Below are positions 17,727-25,368 of a stretch of 64,000 nt of DNA, piece after piece; position 1 is the stretch's first letter, and the number at the start of each line of letters is the position of its first letter. The stretch is from Paractinoplanes polyasparticus (GTDB taxonomy: Bacteria > Actinomycetota > Actinomycetes > Mycobacteriales > Micromonosporaceae), in NCBI RefSeq assembly GCF_019710575.1, contig NZ_JAHWFK010000057.1, positions 54,164-118,163 of the forward strand. Reading direction: 5' to 3'. Position numbers and translations under genes: made by a program. The notes beneath the pieces were generated by a model that saw nothing but the letters and a program-made list of their open reading frames with translations, did no database searches and was not told where the DNA came from.

Positions 17727-18782
17727 ATGAGCGGGAGCCTGCGACTCGTCTTCGTTCACGGGATCCTGTCGTCGGCCGACACCTGGTCACCCTTCCTGAG
17801 CCTGATAGAGCAGGACGCCGATCTCGACTTCCTGACGCCCTCCACCTTTTCCTACACGAGCCCGCCGATCTCGCTGAACCCCCTGCGCCGGATACCCGAC
17901 ATCAACGACATCGCAGACAGCCTGCGCACCTACCTGGCCAACGATCTCGCCGATGACACCGGACTCGTGTTGGTCGCACACAGCCAAGGCGGTCTCGTGG
18001 TGCAGCGGATGCTCGCCCGGACGCTCGCCGACGGCTGCGGTTCCGAACTGGCCCGGATCCGCCGTATCGTGCTGTTCGCCTGTCCCAACTCCGGCTCCGA
18101 GCTCGCTCTGCTGCTGCGTCGTGGACTGCTCGGGTGGCACTCTCAGGAGCGTGATCTGAGACCGCTCAACCGGGACATCACCGAGGCGCACCGGGTGGTG
18201 CTCAACCAGGTCATCCATGCCACCTCGGCGTCAGACGGGGCGTGTCCGATCAAGATCATCGCCTACGCCGGGGAGAGCGACGGTGTCGTCACCCCCACGT
18301 CGGCGAAGAGCGTCTTTCCCGAGGTGGGCGTGTTGCCTGGTGACCACTTCTCCATCATCAAGCCGGACTCGACCAGCCACCGGTCCTATGCGGCACTGAA
18401 ACGGCACCTCAAGGAGGCGCGGTTCACAAAGGTTCCCGAGCGAGCACCGCGCCCCGGCCCGTCACCCGTGACTCCGGCGGCACGACCCGCCGCCGATCTG
18501 TACCGTGTGCTGGTGGACGGGCTGCTTGGTGTCCCGCGGATGACCGAGCCGGCGTTCCGCGAGCAGATCTACGAGCTTCTGCCACCGGTGATCATCCATC
18601 AGATGCGACGTGACAACGCAGCCCGGATCGAGCTCTTCTCCCTTCTGCGCAGCTTCGAGCATTATCGGCACCTGGCTCCGTGGGACTCGCTCGCCATGGC
18701 GCTCGAAACGCTCGTCCCAGATCATCCGGCGGTCGCCGATGTGCTGGACAACCTGGCGGGTGCGGGGCTGCGAAAGGCGTGA
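17727..18782 (+). CDS. Alpha/beta hydrolase fused to EAD2 adaptor (candidate effector)
   Basis: This 351-residue protein has no signal peptide. The N-terminal 230 residues are a lipase/esterase-type alpha/beta hydrolase: oxyanion 'FVHGIL' near residue 10, nucleophile elbow A-H-S86-Q-G-G, 'YAGESDGVVTPTSA' with the catalytic Asp, and His in 'GDHFSI'. After a Pro-rich linker, residues about 253-345 form a second EAD2 ('LYRVLVDGLLGVPRM', 'LFSLLRSFEHYRHLAPWDSLAMALETLVPDHP') matching the N-terminus of the VMAP protein at 10.2 kb. EADs are known to tie effectors to their NTPase/VMAP switch, so this is the likely lipid- or ester-cleaving effector. It is divergent from the precursor/HExxH operon, with 137 bp between starts. 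Confidence 0.8.
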   Translation: MSGSLRLVFVHGILSSADTWSPFLSLIEQDADLDFLTPSTFSYTSPPISLNPLRRIPDINDIADSLRTYLANDLADDTGLVLVAHSQGGLVVQRMLARTLADGCGSELARIRRIVLFACPNSGSELALLLRRGLLGWHSQERDLRPLNRDITEAHRVVLNQVIHATSASDGACPIKIIAYAGESDGVVTPTSAKSVFPEVGVLPGDHFSIIKPDSTSHRSYAALKRHLKEARFTKVPERAPRPGPSPVTPAARPAADLYRVLVDGLLGVPRMTEPAFREQIYELLPPVIIHQMRRDNAARIELFSLLRSFEHYRHLAPWDSLAMALETLVPDHPAVADVLDNLAGAGLRKA

Positions 18783-19409
18783 CGGTGCGCCGCTCAGCCC
18801 GCATCGAGGCCGTATGTCTCGCCTGATCGCGATCACATCGCTGACCACAGCTTGAATGGCGAGCGATCTCCACTCCGCAGGGCACTACGAACGGGCGTCT
18901 CCTTCTCACGTCGAGCAACGGGCGTGATCTTGAGGGTGGCCGCAGTAGTTTGATTTCGGTGCTGGCGACTGTGGCCGAGCGGTATTGCCGGCCGTAGGTC
19001 GGCTTTCTCCGTAGTCTCGGCCGGGTGAGCGACGGGTTCTGCTGTCAGGTAACGGAATCGGGCAGTGCGGCGAGGCGATCGAAGGCTCGGACGAGGTAGT
19101 CGGTCCAATGCCGGTCAGGGCGAGCTCGAGCCGATCAAGCACCCTTCCATGCGGGATGATCTTGACCGTCCTTCTGTCATGCAGTGGCCTTCGTTCGGGG
19201 TTGCCAAGGCGGGCGACAGAGAATGCGTTCAGGGCTACGCCGAGCACTTCGGGACTGCCTCACCGGAGACTGAAGACCGCGTCGCAAAATTTACGCGGAG
19301 TAACGAGCCTAAGCAGACTTGCGTGCATGACTACTTGATGCAAGGAGGGCTCGGACGGTCCGGCGACTGAGGTAACGGCGATGTCCTTCGGCTGCCGCCG
19401 ACCTGCCGT
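18783..19409. other. Gene-free stretch
   Basis: About 630 bases after the hydrolase effector hold no open frame with plausible codon use or a recognisable product. Composition drops somewhat relative to the neighbours. I see no repeats or RNA gene in it. Confidence 0.5.
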
Positions 19410-19876
19410 TCATCGGCGTGCTCCGTCATGCGGCCGCCAGTGCATCAGGATCCAGGGGCAGCCGACCTCGGCCGCGACCCGGGCCATGCCCCGGTCGGCC
19501 AGCCCGCCCGACACGTCGTTGATCACGGAGGCGCCGGCTTCGAGGGTGGCCCGGGACACCGCGGCGCGGGTGGTGTCGATGCTCAGCGGCACACCGGCCC
19601 GGGCCAGCCGCTCGATGACAGGGACGACCCGTGCGATCTCGGTGTCGGCGTCGACCCGCTGGGCGCCCGGGCGGGTCGATTCGCCACCCACGTCCACAAT
19701 GTCGCCGTCGGCCCGTGCAACTCGATCCCGTGCCGGACGGCGGCTTCCGCGTCCGTGTATTTCCCGCCGTCCGAGAAGGAATCGGGGGTGACGTTCAGGA
19801 TGCCCATCACGACCGGGTGATCCGTCTGCATCACTGCGCGCCCCGCGACCAGCGCATCCGTCGGCTCCGTCGTCAC
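19410..19876 (-). pseudogene. folP: Dihydropteroate synthase remnant
   Basis: From GTG at 19876 the frame encodes the folate enzyme signature 'VMGILNVTPDSFSDGGKY' and then slips. The next frame carries 'DIVDVGGESTRPGAQRVDADTE', 'LSIDTTRAAVSRATLEAGASVINDVSGG' and 'PWILMHWR'. A single-base shift lies near 19720-19730 between 'HGIEL' and 'ADGDIVDV'. Homology stops about residue 155 of a protein that normally has about 270, so the 3' half is missing as well. Two independent lesions mean it is dead; a functional folP should be elsewhere in the genome. Confidence 0.85.
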
Positions 19877-20149
19877 GGACCGAGGGTACGGCGGGCAGAG
19901 TTGTCGCACGTGCGTACGAAGACCCGTAACTCAATTTCACGCACGCCATCACCTTGCGTAACGTTTCGGACGCTTGTAGCCAAGAAGGGCGGTCCGTACT
20001 CTTCGGAACTAGGCATCATGTGCAGGAACCGAGGGAAGCAGACGAGCATGGCGGCGTCCGGACGGCTCACTCGACGCGAAGCGTGGGAAGTAGCACGATA
20101 TGGGCAAGCCAAGTTCGGGTTCTCGGGTGGCTGCACAACTGCATAGATC

Positions 20150-20221
20150 TTCTCCTCTCAGCCGGGCGGCATGTCGCCTACGGCCGTGGCCAGCAGCCAG
20201 CCGGCCTGAGAGAAGGGAGAA
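20150..20221 (+). promoter_or_regulatory. Leader inverted repeat overlapping the ribosome site of the next gene
   Basis: CTCTCAGCCGG (20155-20165) pairs with CCGGCCTGAGAG (20201-20212) with one bulged base. The adjoining TTCTCC can pair with GGAGAA, which contains the Shine-Dalgarno GGGAG (20215-20219) of the gene starting at 20225. A second small hairpin (GGCGAC-type) could form in the loop. The arrangement would allow control of translation initiation. Confidence 0.45.
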
Positions 20222-20224
20222 CCG

Positions 20225-20443
20225 GTGGACAGTGATGGACACCGGCGTCCGTCGATCGTGGTCCGTACCTACAACGGGCGGCATCGACGGTCGAGTGACA
20301 CGCGATGGGCTGCCATGGCCGGGCTGGGGAAAGGCATCAGCTTCACCGCTCGGCTGATCTTGGCGGCAGAAGTGCTGGACAAGCACGATGCCCTCGCCAC
20401 ATTGGCGAGGGCGATCGCGTGGATCGGTGACACGATCTTTTAG
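20225..20443 (+). CDS. Small protein of unknown function (72 aa)
   Basis: The GTG start is preceded by GGGAG at five bases, and the gene is followed 27 bases later by a strong hairpin, so it looks like a complete transcription unit. The product is basic at the N-terminus ('RTYNGRHRRSS') with a helical, Ala/Leu/Ile-rich C-terminal half ('ARLILAAEVLDKHDALATLARAIAWIGDTIF'). No family is recognised. It is the only convincing gene between the folP remnant and the first IS630. Confidence 0.5.
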   Translation: MDSDGHRRPSIVVRTYNGRHRRSSDTRWAAMAGLGKGISFTARLILAAEVLDKHDALATLARAIAWIGDTIF

Positions 20444-20469
20444 CTGGCGAGCCCGATCGTGACCACCGG

Positions 20470-20508
20470 GGCACGGAGGCCTGTCGTGATGGCAGGTCTC
20501 CGTGTGCC
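20470..20508 (+). terminator. Strong hairpin, likely terminator
   Basis: GGCACGGAGGCCTG (20470-20483) pairs with CAGGTCTCCGTG...GCC (20493-20508) across a nine-base loop, with one G-T pair and a two-base bulge. It sits just after the 72-aa gene. No U-tract follows, which is usual for high-GC actinobacterial terminators. Confidence 0.6.
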
Positions 20509-21590
20509 TCTGTCAGCATGGCGCGATGCCGTCCGTGCGTCAACTGATTCGCCCAAAACGGGCGTCGCCCCGGATCACCCTTCAGCTGGGATGCGGCTGC
20601 CGACCGACGACGACATCTACCGGGCGCGCCTCGTCTACCTGGGCTCTCCGGGCTACACCCTGCCCGTCCACCTGCCGTACGCGCAGTACGTCATGTTCGT
20701 GCACTACCTGCTGACCTTCGAGTTCGATCCATTTCCGGCCTGAGAGATCGCGCTCGCCATGGTCACCACGTCGTACGTGTTCCGCCATGTCGACCCCGAC
20801 CGCCCGGCCCGGGTCGTCATCCGGACCGCACTCACCGAATGGCGCCGCACGCGCGAGCCGGCGGTCGAGCAACGCGACCCGAGACTTGTCGCCACTCGTA
20901 TCCGGGTTCGGGAGGAGTTGGTATGACCAGTTCATTCGCATGCTTCCACGGGGGCGGCGCGTGACCAGGCCCGATGTCGACATCGACTCGCCGTTCCTCG
21001 ATCTCTTCGGCGGGCGGCACTCCTGCCGCGATGAGATCGCCCGCAGCAGGCCGGGCCGGTGGCGGCGTACGCCCAGCAGACCCCGTCGGCCGAGGCGCCC
21101 CTGCCCGTGCCGGCCCTGATCGGTCCGTACGGCGGCAACGTGCCGCCGCCCTGTCTTCCTCGACCTGCACTTCCCGATGGAGGTGCGTGAACGCTTCGGC
21201 CCGGTGTCACGTGGTCGGCCCCGGCGTCAGCATGCCGACGCTGATGGACGCGCTCGGCTATCTGAACGCGCGCTGTGGCGTCCAGGTGACCCGTCGGGCC
21301 ACGCGCCCGGCTCTGCTGATGCCGGAATTGCGCCCGCACCCCCGGTGCGAAACCCCGCAGACTCCGAGCAGGGTCTGCCCGCGCCGTATCCGCTGGCCTC
21401 GCTGTCCCGGTAGACACGTCGTTGTCCTCGCGGCTCCGGTCCGCGTCGATGGTCGCGTATACAAGGGTGCGTGCGACGTGTCGTACGGCGAAGGCCCGCT
21501 CGAGCACCTCAACATGACGCCGATGATCGGCAAGGCGACGCTCTCGGCCATTACTCCGTGTCATCGTACGTAACGTCACGCTGAGTCACT
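20509..21590. other. Degenerate region with fragments of coding-like sequence
   Basis: Several short frames have GC-rich third positions but none is complete. One reads 'DDIYRARLVYLGSPGYTLPVHLPYAQYV' (around 20600-20740). Another reads 'VAAYAQQTPSAEAPLPVPALIGPYGG' (around 21060-21150). A third reads 'MPTLMDALGYLNARCGVQVTR' (around 21235-21295). They lie in different frames without starts or stops that fit, suggesting several decayed genes. No family is recognised. Confidence 0.4.
20759..20926 (+). CDS. Very small ORF (55 aa), possible gene remnant
   Basis: The frame starts at ATG 20759 and ends at 20926. It has strong GC-ending codon bias and a charged product ('DPDRPARVVIRTALTEW', 'RDPRLVATRIRVREELV'). 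Its stop overlaps a following ATG. No ribosome site is evident and the surroundings are decayed, so it may be a fragment of a larger gene. No family is recognised. Confidence 0.3.
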   Translation: MVTTSYVFRHVDPDRPARVVIRTALTEWRRTREPAVEQRDPRLVATRIRVREELV

Positions 21591-21868
21591 TTGTGTTACT
21601 CTGGAGGGCACATCGCAGCGCTGCGATTTTTGCTATCGACCACACGAAGCCGGCTCGCGGTCGGCGCGCTCGCTGCCTTTCTGTTTCTTCGTGGCCTGAC
21701 GTCGCCGTCGCCCGCCCATGCCGACGAACCCAAGCCACATGTCACACCAACTTCGACCACGTCGAGCCCGACGTTCTGGCAGAAATGCAGGCGCAGGCCA
21801 AACTCGCGCCAGCGAGCAACGTGCTCAGCGAGGCCGGGTTCGAGACGGCCTCCGGCTTCGCCGGCATC
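21591..21868 (+). pseudogene. Secreted-protein gene, frameshifted and cut by IS630
   Basis: One frame has a signal-peptide-like start ('RLAVGALAAFLFLRGLTSPSPAHADEP'). About 50 codons on, the coding signal moves to another frame ('CHTNFDHVEPDVLAEMQAQAKL', 'NVLSEAGFETASGFAGI'). That frame runs directly into the terminal repeat of the IS630 element, whose first bases supply its stop. I read this as a secreted protein of unknown family, broken by a frameshift near 21740 and by the insertion. The far side of the insertion (23009 onward) does not give an obvious continuation. Confidence 0.4.
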
Positions 21869-23008
21869 TAGTGTCCTGAGTCGTTAATGCGGGTGCAGTA
21901 GCGTTTGACGGATTCGAGGATCTGGTCGGCGGTCTTGGTCCAGACGTAGGGCCGGGGGTCGTCGTTTCAGGTCCCGATCCAGTCGCGGATGTCTTTGTTC
22001 AGAGCGCGGACGCTGCGATGGGTGCCGCGTTGCAGCTTCTTCGTGGTCAGTTCACCGAACCAGCGTTCGACCAGGTTGAGCCAGGAACTGCTGGTCGGGG
22101 TGAAGTGCAGAACGAAACGTGGATGCGTTTGCAGCCAGCGTTTGATGACCGGGGTCTTGTGAGTGGACGCGTTGTCCAGCACCACGTGCACGTCCAGATC
22201 GGCGGGGACCTCGTCGTCGAGGGTCTGCAGGAACTTCTTGAACTCAATCGCCCGGTGCCGGGCATGCAACCTGCCGATGACCTTGCCGGTGGTCAGATCC
22301 AGTGCCGCGTAAAGGCTGGACGTGCCGGCCCGCACATAGTCGTGGCTGGCCCGCTGTGGCGTGCCGGGCATCATCGGCAGCACCGGTGCGGTGCGGTCCA
22401 ACGCTTGGATCTGTGACTTCTCGTCGACACACAGCACGACGGCGCGTTCCGGCGGATCGAGATACAGGCCGACGACGTCGCGGACCTTGTCGATGAACTG
22501 CGGGTCCTTTGACAACGTCCACGTGTCTTGGCGGTGCGGCTGCAGCCCGAACGCTCGCCAGATCCGGGAGACCGCCGTCTGCGACAGGCCGACCTCGGCG
22601 GCCATCGACCGGGTCGACCAATGCGTCGCATCCTTTGGCGTGGACTCCAACGTCGTCGCGATCACGCGTTCCACGTCCGCGTCCGCGATCGTGCGGGGCC
22701 GGCCCGGCCGCGGCTCGTCCAGCAACCCGTCGAGCCGGTCGACAGCGAACCGGTTACGCCACTTCGTGACCATGTTGCGCGAGAACCCGAGTTCCTCGGC
22801 GATCTGACCGTTCGCGGCCCCGGCCGCGTCAGCGCACGCCAGCACGACCCGTGACCGGGCAGCCAAAGCCTGAGCCGAGGTCGGCCGACGCGACCACGCT
22901 TGCAACTGCTCCCGCTCGTCATCAGTGAGCGTGATAGGCACCGCTACCGGGTTAGGCAGGACCTAACCCCTACCCACACTGCCACCGATTTAACGACTCA
23001 GTACACTA
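21869..23008 (-). mobile_element. IS630-family insertion sequence A
   Basis: Terminal inverted repeats TAGTGTCCTGAGTCGTTAA (21869-21887) and its complement at 22990-23008 match at 18 of 19 positions. Each ends in TA, the target duplicated by IS630/Tc1-type elements. The 1.14 kb element holds one minus-strand transposase. It interrupts a secreted-protein remnant. Confidence 0.9.
21967..22941 (-). pseudogene. IS630-family transposase truncated by a nonsense codon
   Basis: From GTG at 22941 it encodes 324 residues: N-terminal paired helix-turn-helix domains and then the DDE domain ('VVLCVDEKSQIQALDR', 'HVVLDNASTHKT', 'SSWLNLVERWFGELT'). The frame ends at TGA (21967-21969) after 'RDWIGT'. Beyond it the same frame continues for 32 residues ('NDDPRPYVWTKTADQIL' and on) to a TAG formed at the terminal repeat. 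IS630 proteins normally read W at the stop position, so this is a TGG-to-TGA change. All three catalytic acidic residues are retained, so the truncated enzyme might keep partial activity. Confidence 0.85.
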
Positions 23009-23374
23009 GTCGTCGGTGCCGTCTGTACTCCGACGGCCGCGGACCTGGTGTCATGGCTGCGGACGGGCTCGGTCAACCCCAGGTACCGGCCCTGATTTCG
23101 GCGTTGCTGCAAGCGCCCGGCTGCCCGGGAGTTGCCCTGCTGGCCATCGGTCTCGCCCGAAACTGCGCCCGGCCAGCATCGCGGGATAGCAACTGATCAG
23201 CCTGCTGCTCCGCGAAGCAGGTGGGCCAGTGCCACCGGCCGAGGCCACGATGCTGAGCTGGATGACCGAAGTCCGGTTCGGCAGGCCCACGGTCGCGCAG
23301 ATCCGGATGCGTGAAGACCCGCGCTCATCTTACCTGCTCTCGAAGCTTTCGAGTTTCGCACTTCGGTGCCGTGC
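23009..23374. other. Short spacer between two IS630 elements
   Basis: These 366 bases between the two insertion sequences contain only short frames with mixed codon use, none recognisable. It may be the remainder of the gene interrupted at 21868 or of another decayed gene. Confidence 0.4.
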
Positions 23375-24574
23375 TAGTGCCCCGTCTTTGAACGTTGGCC
23401 GTGTAATCCGTCGGTTCTGGCGACGTTTCGGGCAGGCTGTCCCTGTCGCTGTTGTGTGGGAGGTGGTGCCGGGTGGGCCGACGCCCGGAAGTGTTCGTGC
23501 GAGCGCTGTCGATGGCCGAAGGTCAGCGGCTGCAGAAGATCACGCGGACCGCGAAACATCCGGTCAAGCTGCGGCGGGCGATCGTCGTTCTGATGTCGGC
23601 CCAGGGCCAGCCGGCACCTGACATCGCGCATCTGCTCAAGGCCACCGACGACTACGTCCGTGATGTGATCCACGCGTTCAACGAACGGGGGTTCGACGCG
23701 CTGGACCCAAAATGGAGCGGGGGCACACCGAACAAGATCAGTGAACAGACCCGAGACTGGATCTGCGTGATCGCCCGGTGTGACCCCCGATTCCTGGGCC
23801 GGCCGTTCTCCGGCTGGTCGCTTTCCAAGCTGCGCGACTACCTGATCGAGGCCGGGCACGTCGAGACGATCAGCATCGAGACCGTCCGGCGGATCCTGCA
23901 TGAACGCGGCGTCACCTGGCAGACGTCGAAGACCTGGAAAGCCAGCAACGACCCCGACTTCACGTCGAAGATGCGAACGATCCTCGACCTCTACGACCAC
24001 CCACCGGCCGGCGGCCGGGTCGTCTGCGTCGACGAGTTCGGGCCGCTGAACCTGCAACCCCGGCCCGGCAAAGCCTGGAAACCGCAAGGCCAACCGGTCC
24101 GGCTCCGGGCGACCTACCACCGCGACGCAGGTGTCCGGCACATGATCGCCAGCCTCGACCTGGCCACCGGGAAGATCCACTACCGGATCCGGGATCGCAA
24201 ACGCTCGGGCGAGTTCCTCGACTTCCTCAAAAGCCTGCGCCGCCGCTGGCCAGACCAGACACTGCACCTGATCCTGGACAACTTCTCCCCGCACAAACAC
24301 CCCACCGTCCGGGCCTGGTGCCAGGCCAACCAGGTTGAGCTGGTGTTCCTGCCGACCTACAGCTCCTGGCTGAACTGGATCGAAGCCGAGTTCGCCGCTC
24401 TGCGCTACTTCGCCCTCAACGGCACCGACCACCGCTCCCACGCTGAGCAAGACACCGCGATCGGTGACTACATCCGCTGGCACAACCAGCGCGCCCGACC
24501 AAAGACCGGATACGCCACCAACTCAAAGATCCGCCACCCCGATTACCCATTCAAGGCCGCGTGACGAGGCACTA
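23375..24574 (+). mobile_element. IS630-family insertion sequence B
   Basis: The element is bounded by TAGTGCCCCGT (23375) and ACGAGGCACTA (ending 24574), an imperfect inverted repeat matching at 10 of 11 positions, each ending in TA. It is 1.2 kb with a single plus-strand transposase and is unrelated in sequence to element A beyond the family level. Confidence 0.85.
23473..24564 (+). CDS. IS630-family transposase (intact)
   Basis: The GTG at 23473 has GGGAGGT eight bases upstream and is preferred over an earlier GTG at 23452; the product has 363 residues. The N-terminal half has helix-turn-helix regions ('APDIAHLLKATDDYVRDVIHAF'). The DDE catalytic core reads 'VVCVDEFGPLNLQPRPG', 'LHLILDNFSPHKHPTV' and 'SSWLNWIEAEFAALRYF'. 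No frameshift or early stop is visible and the ends are preserved, so the element may be functional. Confidence 0.9.
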   Translation: MGRRPEVFVRALSMAEGQRLQKITRTAKHPVKLRRAIVVLMSAQGQPAPDIAHLLKATDDYVRDVIHAFNERGFDALDPKWSGGTPNKISEQTRDWICVIARCDPRFLGRPFSGWSLSKLRDYLIEAGHVETISIETVRRILHERGVTWQTSKTWKASNDPDFTSKMRTILDLYDHPPAGGRVVCVDEFGPLNLQPRPGKAWKPQGQPVRLRATYHRDAGVRHMIASLDLATGKIHYRIRDRKRSGEFLDFLKSLRRRWPDQTLHLILDNFSPHKHPTVRAWCQANQVELVFLPTYSSWLNWIEAEFAALRYFALNGTDHRSHAEQDTAIGDYIRWHNQRARPKTGYATNSKIRHPDYPFKAA

Positions 24575-24921
24575 GGTAGCAACGGTCCGATGGTGGTTGC
24601 CGACAACACAGGGGTGCGCAAGACGATCCTCGCCGGATGCTTGCACGGCTACGCGCCGGTAACCGCCTGCGCCGGCCCGCCGGACGCAACGAAACGAACC
24701 GTCCAGTCGACAAGCCCGATAAGAGGAGTCGCAGTCGCAGACCCTGGGCCCATAAACACCCGCACCGTCATGGAAGGAACGACACACATGTGCCGCCATC
24801 CTGCACAGAGGCCGGTAAGAGAAAGGCCCAACCTGCGTTTCCGCAGCCCAGTCCCTTCCTTGTTCGATGGGCTGATGGTGTCCGAACCTCGGCCCTCGAT
24901 CCGCGGGTGATTACGAAGGCG
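24575..24921. other. Non-coding stretch
   Basis: These 347 bases between the IS630 B end and the immunity-like gene have mixed composition and no convincing gene on either strand. Confidence 0.4.
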
Positions 24922-25320
24922 CTATCGCGCACGCCGTAACAGGTCCACCCCGCCCTCCCCCATAACAAGAGGGTGCGCAATCCTGACCCAGTGGGCCTGA
25001 CTATCAAGCGATTTCAGTAGCGCTTGGGTCGTTCGGGCGCTAATTTGCACCGCTTGACGGGGAGCCAGGCCAGCGGCTGCCACCACCTCGCGTAGGTCGG
25101 CGGCCACGTAGGAAGAGTTCTCGGGCGTCGGACGACTCACGCTGACGATCACGTTTCCCTCGTCCAAGGTGATCGAGTAATCAAAACCGGAGCCATCGTA
25201 TTCCACGCTCGGAGCCAGCCAATTTGACGCAACAGGCCCCACCGCCCCGAACTCTTGCACCAGGAATTCGAATCGAGCACTTACCTCTTCGGCAAATGAG
25301 ATTCGCTTGCCGCGCCCCAT
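24922..25320 (-). CDS. Putative immunity protein for the RHS toxin
   Basis: This 132-residue acidic, soluble protein has no recognised family. It lies 48 bp downstream of the RHS toxin gene on the same strand, the standard place for the cognate immunity gene of a polymorphic toxin. Base composition is clearly lower in GC than the neighbouring RHS core and resembles the toxin tip, which suggests the tip and this gene moved together. The fold looks mixed alpha/beta ('SARFEFLVQEFGAVGP', 'YDGSGFDYSITLDEGNVIVSVSRP'). Confidence 0.6.
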   Translation of the reverse strand: MGRGKRISFAEEVSARFEFLVQEFGAVGPVASNWLAPSVEYDGSGFDYSITLDEGNVIVSVSRPTPENSSYVAADLREVVAAAGLAPRQAVQISARTTQALLKSLDSQAHWVRIAHPLVMGEGGVDLLRRAR

Positions 25321-25368
25321 CCTGCATCAACTCCCAGATTTCTTATTACAATTTATCTCAGGAGGTCT

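Noticed and set aside
20459..20743. 94-codon plus-strand frame
   Set aside because: Its start region coincides with the terminator hairpin of the preceding gene and lacks a ribosome site; only the 3' part looks coding, so it is treated as a remnant.
18783..24921. Hidden tRNA or attachment site in the decayed region
   Set aside because: No cloverleaf or TPsiC-loop consensus could be found, and the two IS630 elements explain the rearrangement.
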